Below are positions 1 to 11,794 of a DNA stretch of 64,000 bases, piece after piece (the stretch's first letter is position 1; each line of letters begins with the position of its first letter). The stretch comes from Peromyscus leucopus (taxonomy: Eukaryota; Chordata; Mammalia; Rodentia; Cricetidae), in the NCBI RefSeq assembly GCF_004664715.2, contig NC_051069.1, positions 9,957,501 to 10,021,500 on the forward strand. The letters are read 5' to 3'. Below the pieces are notes generated by a model. It made no database searches, was not told where the DNA came from, and worked only from the letters and a program-made list of their open reading frames with translations. Made by a program: the position numbers and the translations under genes.

Positions 1-189
1 GCCTTATTTGTCAGAACACAAAATATCACACAACATAAGCATGTCTGCTTCTTTATAATGAAAACAATAAAAATCCTTTATCTCAGCTTTTTAAAATGTG
101 CAGAAGTTACATTATAATTGTCCAGCATGGAGTAGCACACTAGACCTTTTCACTCCTATCTAGCTATAAATTGATATTAATTGATTATG

Positions 190-358
190 ACTTTGGACAT
201 GGCTCAGCAGTAAAATGCTTGCTGTGTTAGTCCTGAGTTTGATTTCCTGGTACCCATGTTGAAAAGCTAGGTGTAGTGATACACTTAACTGTCACCCAGT
301 GCAGGGGAGATAGAGGCAGATGGAACCTTCAGACCCTGTCTCAGAAAATACAGTGTGA
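190..358 (+). repeat. Old ID-B1 dimer SINE
   Basis: A tRNA-type head (atggctcagcagtaaaatgc) followed by a B1-like tail ending gaccctgtctcagaaaat. Strongly diverged. Confidence 0.5.
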
Positions 359-534
359 GCTGGGTGATGTCTCAGTGGATATAAAATTTACTTTACCGTT
401 GTGTAATGAGCAACTTGAGCAACAATGAAAGTGAGATCAAATTAAGTATAGAACTGATTTCAAATTCTCACTTTTTTCTTTATTCCTTATCCTCTGCCTC
501 TCATAGGTAACTTTTAAATTTTTTTAATTTAAAA

Positions 535-712
535 AATAAATAATTATTTATAATTGGGTATATGTGCCATAATGTGGGTGTGGAGGTCAGGAGACTCCTT
601 TGCAGATTTGGTAATTTCCTTCCACCTTATGTGGGTTCAAGGGCTTGAACTCAGGTCACTAGGCTTGCTTAACAAACACCTTTACCCACTAATCCACCTT
701 ACTGACCCTAGA
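535..712 (-). repeat. tRNA-headed rodent SINE, antisense
   Basis: gggtgtggaggtcaggagac, cttgaactcaggtcactagg and acctttacccactaatcca form the reverse of a SINE type seen many times in this window. Confidence 0.55.
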
Positions 713-837
713 TGACCATTTTCAATTCATTTTAAGTTTATCTTTCTTTTCATTTTTCTCAAAAAAGCCAGTATTTATGTGTCTGTCTATGTATACACCT
801 GGGTATACATATACACACAGTTTTGTGAGGTTTGTTT

Positions 838-988
838 GTTTTTTGTTTTGTTTGAGACAGCATCTCATCTTGAATCTCCAACTGACCTGGAACTTGATAC
901 GTAAACCAGGCTGACCTTAAACTTGGAGAATTCTCATACTTCTGCCACCAAGTGCTGGCATTACAGGTGTGCACTGCCATATTCTGCC
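838..988 (-). repeat. B1 SINE, antisense
   Basis: gtttgagacagcatctcatc, gacctggaacttgatacg and accaagtgctggcattacag; diverged. Confidence 0.7.
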
Positions 989-1221
989 CTTTATATGTTA
1001 CCATTTCTTTATGTGCGGCGGGATCTTTATGTGTGCCCTGAGTGGCACACAGCTTCACCAAACGCCTGCCTTTGTCTCCTGAGTGCTGATATCAAAGGCA
1101 TATTCCACCACTCTCAGTGCCCTTTGCATATTCTTATTCCTTCTCTTGCAGCGAAGGCAGTGGGTTGCATTTTTCTTTATCTCATGTTTTGTTTTTTCTT
1201 ATATACTTGAATGAAATTTAA

Positions 1222-1432
1222 CCTTTTTTTTTTAGATTTATTTTATGTGTGTGAGTGTTCTGCCCGCATGTATATATGTGTACCGTATTTGTGCTTGGTA
1301 CTCTTAGAGGTTAGAAGAGGGCATTGGCTTCCTTGGAACTGGGATTACGAATGGTTGTGAGCCACCATGTGGAAATTGACACATATCCTCTGCAAGAAAA
1401 GTGCTCTCAGCCACAGTACCATCTCTCCAGCC
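1222..1432 (-). repeat. B3-type SINE, antisense
   Basis: tttattttatgtgtgtgagt, ggttgtgagccaccatgtgg and accatctctccagcc. Confidence 0.7.
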
Positions 1433-1746
1433 TCTAATAATGTATTGTGAGACTCGCTCTCGTAGCAGTATATAGTGATTACCTTCATTGTTTTTTGCTT
1501 ATACTCTTTCATCTTATGCTTATTCAGACATCTCCTATAAGTTTATATTCTGTATAAAAAGGATATTTGTGAACACCGTATAGCTATATGGTGAATATAA
1601 AGCTTTGAGATTATGAATCAGTGAATACAGGTATAATATTCCAGGACAGAAAAATTAAAGATGTGAAGATTGAAAGCTCTCAATGTAAGTTGTACGTTTA
1701 TAGTAGTTCTACTTGAAATATAATTGGTCTTTAAAGTCATAATAGT

Positions 1747-1862
1747 AGCCAGGCATGGTGACATTCTCCTTTAATCCCAGCACTTGGGAGGTAGAGGCAG
1801 GCAGATCTCTGTGAGTTCAAGGCCAGCCTGGTCTTCACAGTTAGACTCTCTTTAAAAAATTA
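1747..1862 (+). repeat. B1 SINE
   Basis: agccaggcatggtgacattc, taatcccagcacttgggagg and ttcaaggccagcctggtctt. Confidence 0.8.
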
Positions 1863-1869
1863 ACGGTAA

Positions 1870-2180
1870 TAGTAGGACTCAGCAGATGGCTCAGTGGGTA
1901 AGAGCACTTGCTCTGCAAGCCTGAGGACCCGAGTTTGGATCCGCAGTGTTTACAGAGATAGGCCAGCTCTGGCTGTACCTGCCTGTCACACAGCAGTGGG
2001 GCTGGGGACAGATGGATCTCAGGATTTCTCTGGCCAACCAGCCTAACTGTACTGGAGAGCTCAGGTTCTGTGAGAGACCCTGTCCCAAGAGAGGAGAGGT
2101 GGAGAGCAAATGGAGGAAGAGATCCAACATTGTCTTTTGGCCTCTGCATGGACTCACACACTACAACCCCAAAATAACCT
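1870..2180 (+). repeat. ID/B4-type SINE
   Basis: tRNA-like head agatggctcagtgggtaaga, B1-related middle, and ttggcctctgcatggactca before an A-rich end. Open frames here on both strands are repeat shadows. Confidence 0.65.
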
Positions 2181-2221
2181 AGTAGTTGGAAATCTGTCTA
2201 GGTGACTGTGTTTGAACCTTA

Positions 2222-2365
2222 TTCTGAAGAAGGAGGAGGAGGGGAGGAGGAAGTGGAGGGGAAGGGGAAGAAAGAAGAGGAAGAGGAGGGAGGAGGAGGA
2301 AGGGAAAGAAGAAGAAAAGAAGGAGGAAGAAAGAAGGAAGGAAGGGAAGGAAAGGATATGAAGAA
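2222..2365 (+). repeat. Purine (GGA/GAA) tract
   Basis: About 140 bases almost purely A and G, mostly GGA and GAA triplets. It lies just after the A-rich end of the preceding SINE, where such tracts often grow. Confidence 0.9.
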
Positions 2366-2432
2366 ATCTAATGATGAGATGCTAAAGCATAATAAGCTAT
2401 AAAATTAAAAGTACCAAGGTAAAAGAGCAGTG

Positions 2433-2515
2433 GAAGCTGAGCATGGGCATTACTGCTTGAAACCCCAGCAATGGAGAGGCTCAGGCGGGAGGATCACAAG
2501 TTTGGATGCAGAGTA
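2433..2515 (+). repeat. Old B1 fragment
   Basis: gctgagcatgggcattactg and gaggctcaggcgggaggatc. Confidence 0.5.
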
Positions 2516-2580
2516 AAAGTCTTATCTTCCCTCCACAAAAGTAGTCAGTGGGAAAAGAGCTTAAAACAAAACAAAGTAAT

Positions 2581-2765
2581 TGGGGCTGGAGAGATGGCTC
2601 AGAGGTTAAGAGCACTGTCTGCTCTTCACAAGGACCTGAATTTAATTCCCAGCAACCACATAATGGCTCACAACCATCTGTAATGAGATCTGGTGCCCTC
2701 TTCTGTTGTGCAGGCATACATGCAGACAGAGCACTGTATACATAGTAAATTAATTAATTAAAAAG
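2581..2765 (+). repeat. B2 SINE
   Basis: ggggctggagagatggctca through ctgtaatgagatctggtgcc to an AATTAATT-type tail. Confidence 0.88.
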
Positions 2766-2844
2766 TAACTTGGATGTAAGGATCTAATATAGGATCAGAC
2801 AAGCACACGGACCTGTAAGAAAATACATCTTTGTTTTCTTTTGT

Positions 2845-2990
2845 TTTGTTTGAGGCAGTTTCTCTATATATAGCCCTAGCTATCCTGGAACTTTCTTGTA
2901 GAACAGGCAGACCCTGAACTCAAAAATATCTGCCTGCTTCTGCCTCCCAAATGTTAGGATTAAAGGCATGTGCCACCATGCCTGGCTTGA
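2845..2990 (-). repeat. B1 SINE, antisense
   Basis: tttgaggcagtttctctata, gaacaggcagaccctgaact and aggattaaaggcatgtgcca. Confidence 0.8.
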
Positions 2991-3204
2991 AAGTCTGAAT
3001 TATTTAACAAATAATTGTAAGCAATTTGAAGTAATAGAAATTTAACTTTTTAATATCATATACTAAAATAAGTTTCAAATATGTAAATAATTATATAGAA
3101 ACAATAAATAAAAGAATTTGTGTACTGATCTTAATTAGCATAAGAATTTACAAAGGAGATGGCTAATAGAGTAAGCCATATAAAAATTTAACTTCAAATA
3201 TTAA

Positions 3205-3537
3205 TTTATTTTTGTGAGTGTATGATATGTGTGTATACATGTTCATGTGTATTGTATCACTCATGGATGTCAGTGAACAATCTCTGATCTGAGTTTTCCC
3301 CCTCTACTTTGTTTGAGGCAGAATCTCTCTTATTTGCCTCTGCATGTGTTTTCTAGGCTGGCTGGCCTTTGAGTGTCTGGGAGAGTCTCCTGACTGCACT
3401 TTCCATCTTCCCACAGGAATTCTGGGACTCCACACATGCACCACCACATCTTGCTTTTGCATAGGTTCTGGAGAGCTAATGATGTCATTGGACTTGCTCA
3501 GCAAGCACTTACAACTGCTGAGCCATCTTTCTGGCCC
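3205..3537 (-). repeat. ID-B1 (B4-type) SINE, antisense
   Basis: B1-like middle and a tRNA-type head at the right end (ctgctgagccatctttctgg-like). Confidence 0.55.
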
Positions 3538-3544
3538 AGATTTG

Positions 3545-3712
3545 ACTTTTTTTTTTTTTTTAATAATTTAACTTTATTTTTATGTGTAGATGTCAGATCC
3601 CCTGGAGTTACAGACAGTTGTGAGCTACCATTTGGGTGCTGAGAATCGAACCTGGGACCTCTGGACTCCCAGCTAGTGCTCTTAACCACTGAACCATCTC
3701 TATAGCCCCCAG
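3545..3712 (-). repeat. B3/B2-type SINE, antisense
   Basis: T run, then cagatcccctggagttacag and cttaaccactgaaccatctc. Confidence 0.75.
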
Positions 3713-4109
3713 ATTTAACTTTTATACCATCCAAAAATGCAGCCAAAATGGGGGGGGGGGCGGCGGCAATTACCAGATTCCAAGAAATATGTGTAGCAAA
3801 TTTCCAAGGGCTTTAATATTTTCACATATAAAATCATATAAATAGGCATAGAACCAGATTAGACAAAATAAAAAGTTTTTAACAAGCTTAGAAAAAAATT
3901 AAATGTAAATTAAACTACTAAGTAGTTACTGAGAGTGACACATTAAATTAGCGGCAACTCCTTTGCTGACAAGAATAAAGGCATTTACTAGACGAATAAA
4001 CTGTTGTGAACTCTTATATTAACACAGGTACTTAATACTCTTGTATTATTATTCATGAAACTATTGGAGTTGGGAGGGCAGGGAAAGAGACGGAGTTGCC
4101 CTCCACCTT

Positions 4110-4322
4110 GTTTTTTGAGGCAGAGTCTCCTACTGAGCCTGAAGTTTCCTTGTTCAGCTGAGCAGGCTGGTCATCAAGCCCCAGAGGTCATTCATGCCTG
4201 TCTCAGCCCTGGGATTGCAGGTGCATGCCAACAGCTTATCAACATGCCTGGCTTTTTACATGAGCTCTGGGAATTTAAATCGGCTCCTGCAAGCACTATA
4301 CCCACGGAACCATCTCTGCATT
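4110..4322 (-). repeat. Old B1/ID dimer SINE, antisense
   Basis: tttgaggcagagtctcctac, ctgggattgcaggtgcatgc and ggaaccatctctgca. Confidence 0.5.
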
Positions 4323-5660
4323 CCATGAGCATACTTTTTTTAACTGTGAAATCTTACAGCTCTGAGTTGATTGACAGAAATAAGCAGCTTCCTCTTTCCC
4401 AAAAATTAACCTATAAACTCAAAGATGTTCAGAAATTGTCCCAATAATAAACAGTGATGGTAACTGTTAGTAATTGTAGTGTTCTGGTCATGGTCTACCT
4501 GTAGTATCAAAAAGTGACCGACGTTGGTGGTTGAAAACTGAGCTTTGCTTCTCCATGTGTTACTGGCTGTGATGTGCTTCATATTCTGCCCTCTGGGATC
4601 AAGGCAGAGGGAAAGAAAAGTGATGAAACTTAGAGGGCTGCTTCACTTCGTCGAGGCATGTCATTTGCACAAGACAGCATGACTCTCCCATGGAGGTGGG
4701 CCAGTCAGTGCAGAGGGGCTGCAGAGATTTAGAACAAATAATAAATGCTGTGAAAGAGTGTCTTCAGTCATGATGGCCTTTTAATCGAGTGTCACAGCCT
4801 AGGGTATGTCAAGAAAAATGGTTGATGGGAAGGGGAAGGTGTCCATGTTTCCTGATACTTGAAAAATGGCTGTTCTGGATAATGAGATTAGGCCAGTGCT
4901 TTATGGCACCAGTGGGTAGAATCCACAGCATTGCAGATTTTAAATCATGGAAGAAGCAGCCATATTCTTTTAGCAGTCATCTTGTCTTTCTAAATCTGTA
5001 TACATCTGAAACTTCACAATAGTCATATATTTGAAAGTGAATCTAAATTTTTGCCTAGTGAGTAATATGAATTTTTGTTCTTGGGAGATATTTTAGCACT
5101 GTTTTCAAGTGGAGCCAAAGATTTAAATTAGGCCAGGCCTGCTGGGCAAAAAAATCTCTGTACAGGATCCTCTGAGAAAGAAAGCCAGCTGCTTGGGTTG
5201 CTGACAGAGGGCAGTGTTTGCTTTCCTGCATGCTGCTCTTTGGTTATTGGTCATTGCCAGATTGTCACTTGAAATTGCAGTAACTTTTTCTGGTTAGCAA
5301 CCGTTCCTTGGTGATAGATTCTTTAAGAAAAAGCCTGGAATAAGCCTCTCCCCACACATGAAGTAGAGATGCAAATCTAGCCTTTAAAAGATGCTGCTCC
5401 TGCATTGAGATGTAATTTTAGACCCATGCTCTTTTCCATTGCTTTTTCTCATAGTGGTAGTTGTGCAGATTTTTCGATGAGACATGCTGCAGTTGAGGTG
5501 GTTTAAATGCTGCTTGCAAGAGAACAAACCCGGTTAAGCAAGAGATTGAAATTAGCCAACAATTAGCTTCTCTGCAGTCTTAGCCCACAGCCAAAATTCC
5601 TTGGTAATAACTCTTAGTGATTCTTTTGTTGTAGAAAATTACCTTGGAAAAAAATGCAGT
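4323..5660. other. Repeat-poor intronic stretch
   Basis: 1.3 kb of Pias1 intron 2 with no recognisable repeat or exon. It is one of the longest SINE-free intronic stretches. I see no gene in it. Confidence 0.6.
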
Positions 5661-5671
5661 TTAAAATTTTC

Positions 5672-5860
5672 CCTTGAAAGACAGAATCTCCTGTAGCCCT
5701 GACCGACCTTAAACTCAATATGTAGTTGAGAATAACCTTGACCTTCTGAACCTCTGTCTCCTGAGTAGTGAGATTACCATGTGAGCCACCACTCCCAGTC
5801 CATGTGGTACTGGGGTTTGCCAGCAAGCAACCTCCCAATGAAGCCATACCCCCAGGCTTG
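5672..5860 (-). repeat. Old B1 with ID-like end, antisense
   Basis: gaaagacagaatctcctgta, cctctgtctcctgagtagtg and atgaagccatacccccagg. Confidence 0.5.
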
Positions 5861-5865
5861 ATATT

Positions 5866-6032
5866 TCTTTTTTTTTTTTTCTTAAGATTTATTTATTTAT
5901 TATGTATACAGAAGAAGGAACCAGGTCTCATTACAGATGGTTGTGAGCCACCATGTGGGTGCTAGGAATTGAACTCAGGACCTCTGGAAGAATAGACGGT
6001 GCTCTTAACCTCTGAGCCATCTCTCCAGCCCT
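5866..6032 (-). repeat. B2 SINE, antisense
   Basis: T run, aagatttatttatttattat, acagatggttgtgagccacc and tgagccatctctccagccc. Confidence 0.88.
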
Positions 6033-6107
6033 TGATATTTCTTAATGCCTACAATTTATTTATATACTCCACAAATAGTCATTCAGTGCTTGACACCCAG
6101 ACACTGT

Positions 6108-6151
6108 GTATGTGGTGTGTGTGTGTGTGTGTATGTGGTGTGTGTGTGTGG

Positions 6152-6178
<27 letters not shown>
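6108..6178 (+). repeat. (TG)n microsatellite, interrupted
   Basis: About 70 bases of TG with a few TATG and GGTG interruptions. Confidence 0.9.
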
Positions 6179-6182
<4 letters not shown>

Positions 6183-6430
6183 CTTCTGTGTGCCTGAATG
6201 TCTCTCGGAAAGCCAGTGGATCTGTTGTTAATCTCAGCATAGTTGGCAAATCCCTGTTCTACAGTGACAAGTGTTTCCCTGGCTGATTGCTGACTTCCTT
6301 CCCACTCCCCCACCCCATTCCTTTTTATTTCGTACTTGTATTTCTCCTAAACCTTGTTCCTTCTTTGAGAAGTGAACTTATCCAAGAGTAAGAGAAACTG
6401 TATGTGATTTTGTATAAAACGTGTGTAGTA

Positions 6431-6556
6431 TCTAGGTGTGGTAGGGCACACCTATCATCACAGTGTTCAGTATAGAGGCACAGGAGGATTATGTTTTAGG
6501 CTGACCTTGGCTACATAGCATCATGGCAAGACCCTATCTCAAAACAAACAAATAAG
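6431..6556 (+). repeat. Old B1 SINE
   Basis: ctaggtgtggtagggcacac, ggctgaccttggctacatag and gaccctatctcaaaac. Confidence 0.6.
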
Positions 6557-6993
6557 CCTAGTATAAGCAGGAAACAATACAAGTTTTCGTTTACTTCAAA
6601 AACCAAATGCAATTTCACCTGTGCAGATCTCAAAGCAGGTACATTTGTTTCTTAGCTCAGAAACTATGTATATTTAAATGAATTTATGTAATTACATTTT
6701 AAATGAAATTAGTGTCAGTATGCTGTTATAGAAATGTGCATATAATTAGACAACTTTTGGTTAGTGTTTGCTATGTACTCTCTGAATTTGAATTCTAATG
6801 TGCTATTTCTGGAATTAGGCCTCTCTGTATCTTCCTGTCTGATGTATTACATCTAGCATATTTGTTAATTCTCCGTGCTTTCATTGTCTGGTCTCTACGA
6901 TATACTCCAGTTAATTAACGATGTGATTCTGGCTATTGTCTTCTGTTCTGATGAACTTGAAGGTTATTAAAATGTAACTCTTTTCTTCTTCAG

Positions 6994-7078
6994 CGTCAGA
7001 CAACAGCCAGCGCTTTCGGGAAACCTGTTTTGCATTTGCCTTGACTCCACAACAGGTGCAGCAGATCAGCAGCTCCAT
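6994..7078 (+). CDS. Pias1: Pias1 exon 3 (PINIT domain, start)
   Basis: This 85-nt exon encodes about residues 157-185, reading SDNSQRFRETCFAF then ALTPQQVQQISSS. It lies in the N-terminal part of the PINIT domain, which in PIAS proteins helps position UBC9-SUMO and binds substrates. A pyrimidine-rich acceptor ending ttcttcag precedes it and the donor is gtaagt. The first two bases finish an Ala codon begun in exon 2 and the last two (AT) start the Met codon finished by exon 4. Exon 2 is not in the window; nothing between 1 and 6993 resembles it. Confidence 0.97.
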
Positions 7079-7157
7079 GTAAGTCATCTTCCATCTGACC
7101 TGCAGTTTGCTGTCAGCCCAGGACCAACTGTAGTAAATGGGTCTGGCCTCCAGCATC

Positions 7158-7216
7158 TCTGTCTCTCTGTCTCTCTGTTTCTCTGTCTCTCTGTCTCTCT
7201 GTCTCTCTCTCTCTTT
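7158..7216 (+). repeat. (CTCTGT)n tract in intron 4
   Basis: Hexamer repeat merging into CTCTCT. Confidence 0.85.
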
Positions 7217-7318
7217 GGCACACACGTGCACTGTTGTTAACATTCTGGTATTTAGGAATGGAGTGACATGTCTTCCTATATGTATTTAAAAATAATTTTT
7301 ATTCTTATTCTATTTTAG

Positions 7319-7366
7319 GGATATTTCTGGGACCAAATGTGACTTCACAGTGCAGGTCCAATTAAG
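7319..7366 (+). CDS. Pias1: Pias1 exon 4 (PINIT domain, 48 nt)
   Basis: A short exon encoding about residues 185-201, DISGTKCDFTVQVQL plus the split Met and Arg codons. The acceptor ends tattttag and the donor is gtacag, weaker than most donors in this gene. It lies only 240 bp after exon 3 and 6 kb before exon 5. The reading phase is 1 in and 2 out, and the frame joins both neighbours without change. It is an internal beta-strand part of the PINIT fold (family knowledge). Confidence 0.96.
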
Positions 7367-7576
7367 GTACAGTGTTGACTATAATTTTTTTCAAAATTTA
7401 AAATATGTTCCTTAGAAATTAACTTTTTTATATCTCCTCAGTTTTCAGCAAGATATTGGGTGAGCTACCTAGTAAGAGAAGGCATCGTGAGAGGCTCTGT
7501 TTGCTTCTCCATGGTGGTAATCCTTGGTGGTTGGGAAGCTGCACCTGATGGTGTCTTTAGAGACTAAGAAGTATCA

Positions 7577-7660
7577 ACTTTGGGCAGTTTGGAGGCACAG
7601 GCGTTTAATCCCAGCACTTACTTAGGAGGCAGGCTCAGGTGGATCTCTGAGTTCATTTGC
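7577..7660 (+). repeat. B1 fragment
   Basis: ggcacaggcgtttaatccca then caggtggatctctgagttca. Confidence 0.6.
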
Positions 7661-7904
7661 ACATTCATAGGAACATTCACCAGATAGTCTGACCCGCCTC
7701 ATCCTGTTTCACTTGTTAATTTACTATGCCCTAATTCAGAGCCCACAAGAGATGTTTTGTGGAAGTTCTCAGAAATGTACAGAAGCATGCCAACACAGGC
7801 TTGCAGCCACCTCTTCTCAGGCCTTGTTTCTAGGCCCTTCTATTTCCCTTCTGAGGGCATCTAAGAAGTCTTTTTTCTTTTTCTTTTTAAATTAGTATTT
7901 TTTT

Positions 7905-8100
7905 TGTTTGTTTTTTACTTTATTTTTATTCCACGTGCATTGGAGCTTTGCTTGCATGTATGTCTGTGTGAGGCTATTGGATCCCCTGGAACTGGAGTTA
8001 GAGGCAGTTATGTTCTGCCATGTGGGTGCTGGGAATTGAACCTGGGTCCTCTGGAAGAGAAGCCAGTGCTCTTAACCATTGAGCCAGCTCTCCAGCCCCT
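7905..8100 (-). repeat. B3 SINE, antisense
   Basis: gatcccctggaactggagtt, gccatgtgggtgctgggaat and gagccagctctccagcccc. Confidence 0.8.
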
Positions 8101-8608
8101 CTTTTTTTCCTTACATAAACCCACTTTGCTGCTTTTCTTTCTCAGTGAGTATCCATATCCCACTAGAATAAGAGATAGAAGAGAGCAAAGCAGTTGATTT
8201 CCTCAGTGGGTTGTTTTCCCTGTAAACAACCTGGTAACAGCAGTCACATAGAAATTATAGATGCACCAGTGAGCCAGAAAAGAGATCAGTCTACATACCA
8301 CCCAGCTTTGCGGAGCCATGCAAACACTTCTCACCTAACCTCTAATAGTGAGGTCAAAGTTGCTGAGAGAGTGACAGACAGGATTTAGGAGCTTTTACAC
8401 CCTAAAGCAACAGGACCAGCCTTAATCTAAGACTTAGTTCTAAAAAACACTAGCAATGGTGTCATTGAGTGTGAATGGTACTTCATTTTCTGTCAGGAGC
8501 AGACTATGAAAATGACTGAACAAATTAAAGGACAAAATGTAGTGCTCTCATAATTAATTACATTTTGCTGCAATATTCTGTACTTCTGTGTCTACATATT
8601 TTTCTCAC

Positions 8609-8785
8609 ATTTATTTATTTGTTGATTTGCTTATTTATTTGCTGTGTTTGGGTGTGTGTGCATGTGGGGATCAGAGGACAACTTGAGGGAGTCACTTCGC
8701 TCCTCCTAGCATGTAAGTTCCAGGAATCAAACTTGGGTTTCCAGACTTGACAGCAGATGCCTTTACCTGCTCAGCCATCCCCCCG
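8609..8785 (-). repeat. tRNA-headed rodent SINE, antisense
   Basis: gatcagaggacaacttgagg, ccaggaatcaaacttgggtt and acctgctcagccatccccc. Confidence 0.6.
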
Positions 8786-8835
8786 CCCCCACCACACACA
8801 CACACCGTTTTGGATGGTGGGTGGTGGTATTACTT

Positions 8836-8960
8836 GTTTGTTTGGTTTTGAGGTAAGGTTTTACATAGTAGGCCAAGATGGCCTGGAACTTACAGCAGTC
8901 GTCCTGCCTCTGTCTCCCAAGTGCTGGAATTTCAGGTATGAGCTACCTCTTCCAGCTGTT
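8836..8960 (-). repeat. B1 SINE, antisense
   Basis: ggttttgaggtaaggtttta, gatggcctggaacttacagc and cccaagtgctggaatttcag. Confidence 0.75.
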
Positions 8961-9267
8961 TATTCTCTACTTGTTTCAAACATTGCTTTTTTGTGCATAT
9001 TTACTAGTGGCTCAACACTGGAGCTTCCATTATCTCTTCCTTCTTACTGTCCTCTACCCAGTGCATGTCTACTGAATAGAAGTCCCACTGCCTCTTCTGT
9101 TGTGTATGACTTCTAGGCTCCCAAGACCAAAATAAAGGTTGAAAACCATAGCTTAGACTGTGATCTAGTGACTTATAATCTGACTAAGACCTGGTATTAT
9201 GCTCAGTATTTCATAATCATATTCAACAAATATGGTTCACATTTTGAAGGAAGATTATTTTTCTTAG

Positions 9268-9825
9268 ATGTTAGCTGTGTTACAGTTACTATTGCTATTA
9301 TGAAACAATTTGGGGAGGAAAAGGTTTATTTGGCCTACAGGAACCTGGAGGCAGGGGCTGATACAGAGTCTGTGGAGGAACACTAATCACTGGCTTGACC
9401 TTTGTTGCTTGCTTAGCCTGCTTTTTGTTGTTGTTGCTGTTGCTGTTACTGTTATTAATTTGTTTTGTTTTTTGGTACAGAGTCTACATAGCCCTGGCTG
9501 TCCTAGAACTAACTATGTAGATCAGGCTTGGCCTCAAACTCAGAGAGCTCCACCTACTTCTGCCTCTTTAGTGCTGGGATTAAAATTGTGTGCCACCACA
9601 CCTGGCTTCAGCCTCTTTTCTTATAGTATCTAAGACAACCAGCACAGAAGTGACACCACCCACCATGGGCTGGGTCCTGCCACACCAGTCACTAATTAAG
9701 AAAATACCCTATGTATGGGCTTGCCTACAGCCTGGTCTTTTAGAAGCAATTTATCAGTTGAGGTTCCCTCCTATGAGATGACTCCAGCTTGTGTCAAGTT
9801 GACATAAAATTAATCAGCACAGCAG
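9268..9825 (+). repeat. Rodent interspersed repeat ending gtgtcaagttgacataaaa (class uncertain)
   Basis: Starts cagttactattgctattatg, contains ggaggcaggggctgatacag and ends cttgtgtcaagttgacataa. A B1 is inserted at 9,458-9,605. The same unit recurs at 45,770-46,098. Confidence 0.65.
9458..9607 (-). repeat. B1 SINE nested in interspersed repeat
   Basis: tttggtacagagtctacata, tggctgtcctagaactaact and gtgctgggattaaaattgtg. It splits the repeat at 9,268-9,825. Confidence 0.75.
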
Positions 9826-9842
9826 CTAATTCAGAAATTCCA

Positions 9843-10050
9843 AGGGGCTGGAGAGATGGTTTAATGGTTAAGAGCACTTGCTGCTCTTGCAGAGGCTGAG
9901 AATTTAGTTCCTAGCACCCACCTCCAGCAGCTCCCAACCACCTGTTACTCCAGCTCCAGGGGATCTGATGCTTCCTTCTGGCCTCCATAGTCACTGCACA
10001 CACCACACATGTGTTCTTACAAGCACAGAGACTCACATGCACATACATCT
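9843..10050 (+). repeat. B3 SINE
   Basis: aggggctggagagatggttt, cttgctgctcttgcagaggc and actccagctccaggggatct. Confidence 0.8.
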
Positions 10051-10096
10051 TTTAAAACTAGAAGACTGTTGTACCCCTACCATTCTTTTTTATTTA

Positions 10097-10243
10097 CTTT
10101 TTTGTTTGTTGAATCCAGTTTTTACTATGTAGCCCTGGCTCTCTTTCAACTTGCTTTGAAGACCAGAGTGGTCTCAAACTCAAGAGATCTGGGAACTCAC
10201 AGAGTGCTGGAATTAAAGTTGTAAGACACCACACTCAGCCTTT
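10097..10243 (-). repeat. Old B1 SINE, antisense
   Basis: actatgtagccctggctctc and gagtgctggaattaaagttg. Confidence 0.7.
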
Positions 10244-10740
10244 CGTAGCCATTTTCAGTTAAAATTTATCCCCAGATTTTCATGGACAAAAACCACCTAA
10301 AACATTTTGTGCTGTTTTGCAGTTTGTTGTCAGTCTTTGTGTCGTAATAAAATAGTTTTTCTCATTCCCTTTGTCTTCCCATCCCCCCCATTGCTAAACT
10401 AGTGGATTGTTTAGAATGCATGTGCCTTTTTATTTCTTCACTATGAATAATTATCTAAATCATGAAAAATAATTTGGTTACTATTAAACATCTGGTCCAT
10501 TTTCATTTATGGATCTATTGCGCCCACTCGTGTAAAGCACCTCCCAGAAACTCTGTTGTTGGCCCCTCTTTTGCCTTCAGTGTTTGAGAATGCTAGCATT
10601 CACCTTTTACCGAATGGAACGGGAGTCACTTGTCGCGTAGGTTATCCTTTTCCTGCAGGTGCAGGTATCATGGTGTGTGTCTGTGTGTGAATTTGTTACT
10701 GTACGTGGATAATTAGGAACTGTGGCTTCAGTTTACTGTT

Positions 10741-10848
10741 GGCAGATGTAGTGACACACTCCTGTCATCCCAGCACTCAGGTGGCAGAAGCAGGAGAATT
10801 GCCAGCACATAGTAAGACCTATCTCAAAAATAAAAACGACGACAAAAG
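10741..10848 (+). repeat. Old B1 SINE
   Basis: gtagtgacacactcctgtca, tcccagcactcaggtggcag and a short A-rich end. Confidence 0.65.
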
Positions 10849-11035
10849 AAATAACCTGTAATGGAGATCTCTACTGGGTTTAATCTATCCCTGTGAACTC
10901 TGACATCAGTTTGCTAGGAACATTTGTAGCAAATTGTTGTAGATCAGTATATCTTAACCAGTTAAGAAACCAGTTAGAATCTATTGGAAGCTATGGATTG
11001 TCTTCCTAAAAATCAATGTCTGTGGACGTGTGCAG

Positions 11036-11087
<52 letters not shown>

Positions 11088-11100
11088 GTGTGCGTGCATG
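11036..11100 (+). repeat. (TG)n microsatellite with TGCG end
   Basis: About 23 TG units, then TGCGTG and GCATGCATGC, an alternating purine-pyrimidine stretch. Confidence 0.92.
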
Positions 11101-11794
11101 CATGCTTGCACGCATGTACTTCGACATGGCAAAGTGATTCTTTTATGTGGACTGTTCCCACACACAGATTCCATAGCAGGCAGATTAAAACCTCACAACA
11201 GATGTTTAGAGCAGATGAGTTCGTATAATGAATATTCCACAGAATTCACAAGGACGGCTCACCCTCCCTATACAGTCCAAAGGTGCTGTGCATTTATAGA
11301 AAAAATGGAGTGAAGTACAGGTGTATATTAGGAATAGAAAATAATAAAAAACCTTTCTTTATCTTATAAAAGTCAGTCAGTAGGATGAGAAGTTACAAAT
11401 TGTGTATCAAGCCTTGGTTTTCCCAAGAGATTATGCATTTAATTTAGAAATAAATGTTTTGTGAGTTTCTAAAAGAGTGTTCTAATTTATGCATACATAG
11501 CACAAATGCTGTGATTATTCTGTGTCTTTGGTTTTCCAGGGTGAAGGAGCTCTTTGGCTCATTGGACAGAACTTGATCTTGAGCCTTGAAACCATGTTTT
11601 CAGTATATTCTACTGAGAACCAGAAAAATGCTTCAAAGGCAGTATCAGAACTACTGCGTGCTGTATTTCCTCTTGGATTTATAATGCACATGAGCCAGTT
11701 TGAAGCTCTAAGAAGGTCTTTGATACAGAAGCTGTAATTGTGTTTTAAAGTTTATTCAACTACAGAAGCTTAAAAAGAAAAAAAAAATTGGAAA

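Noticed and set aside
2202..2402. Glu/Gly/Lys-rich open frame
   Set aside because: It is a translation of the purine tract.
1..6993. Pias1 exon 2 in the first 7 kb
   Set aside because: No stretch encodes the SAP domain or the Ser/Pro-rich region after it; the exon must lie upstream of the window.
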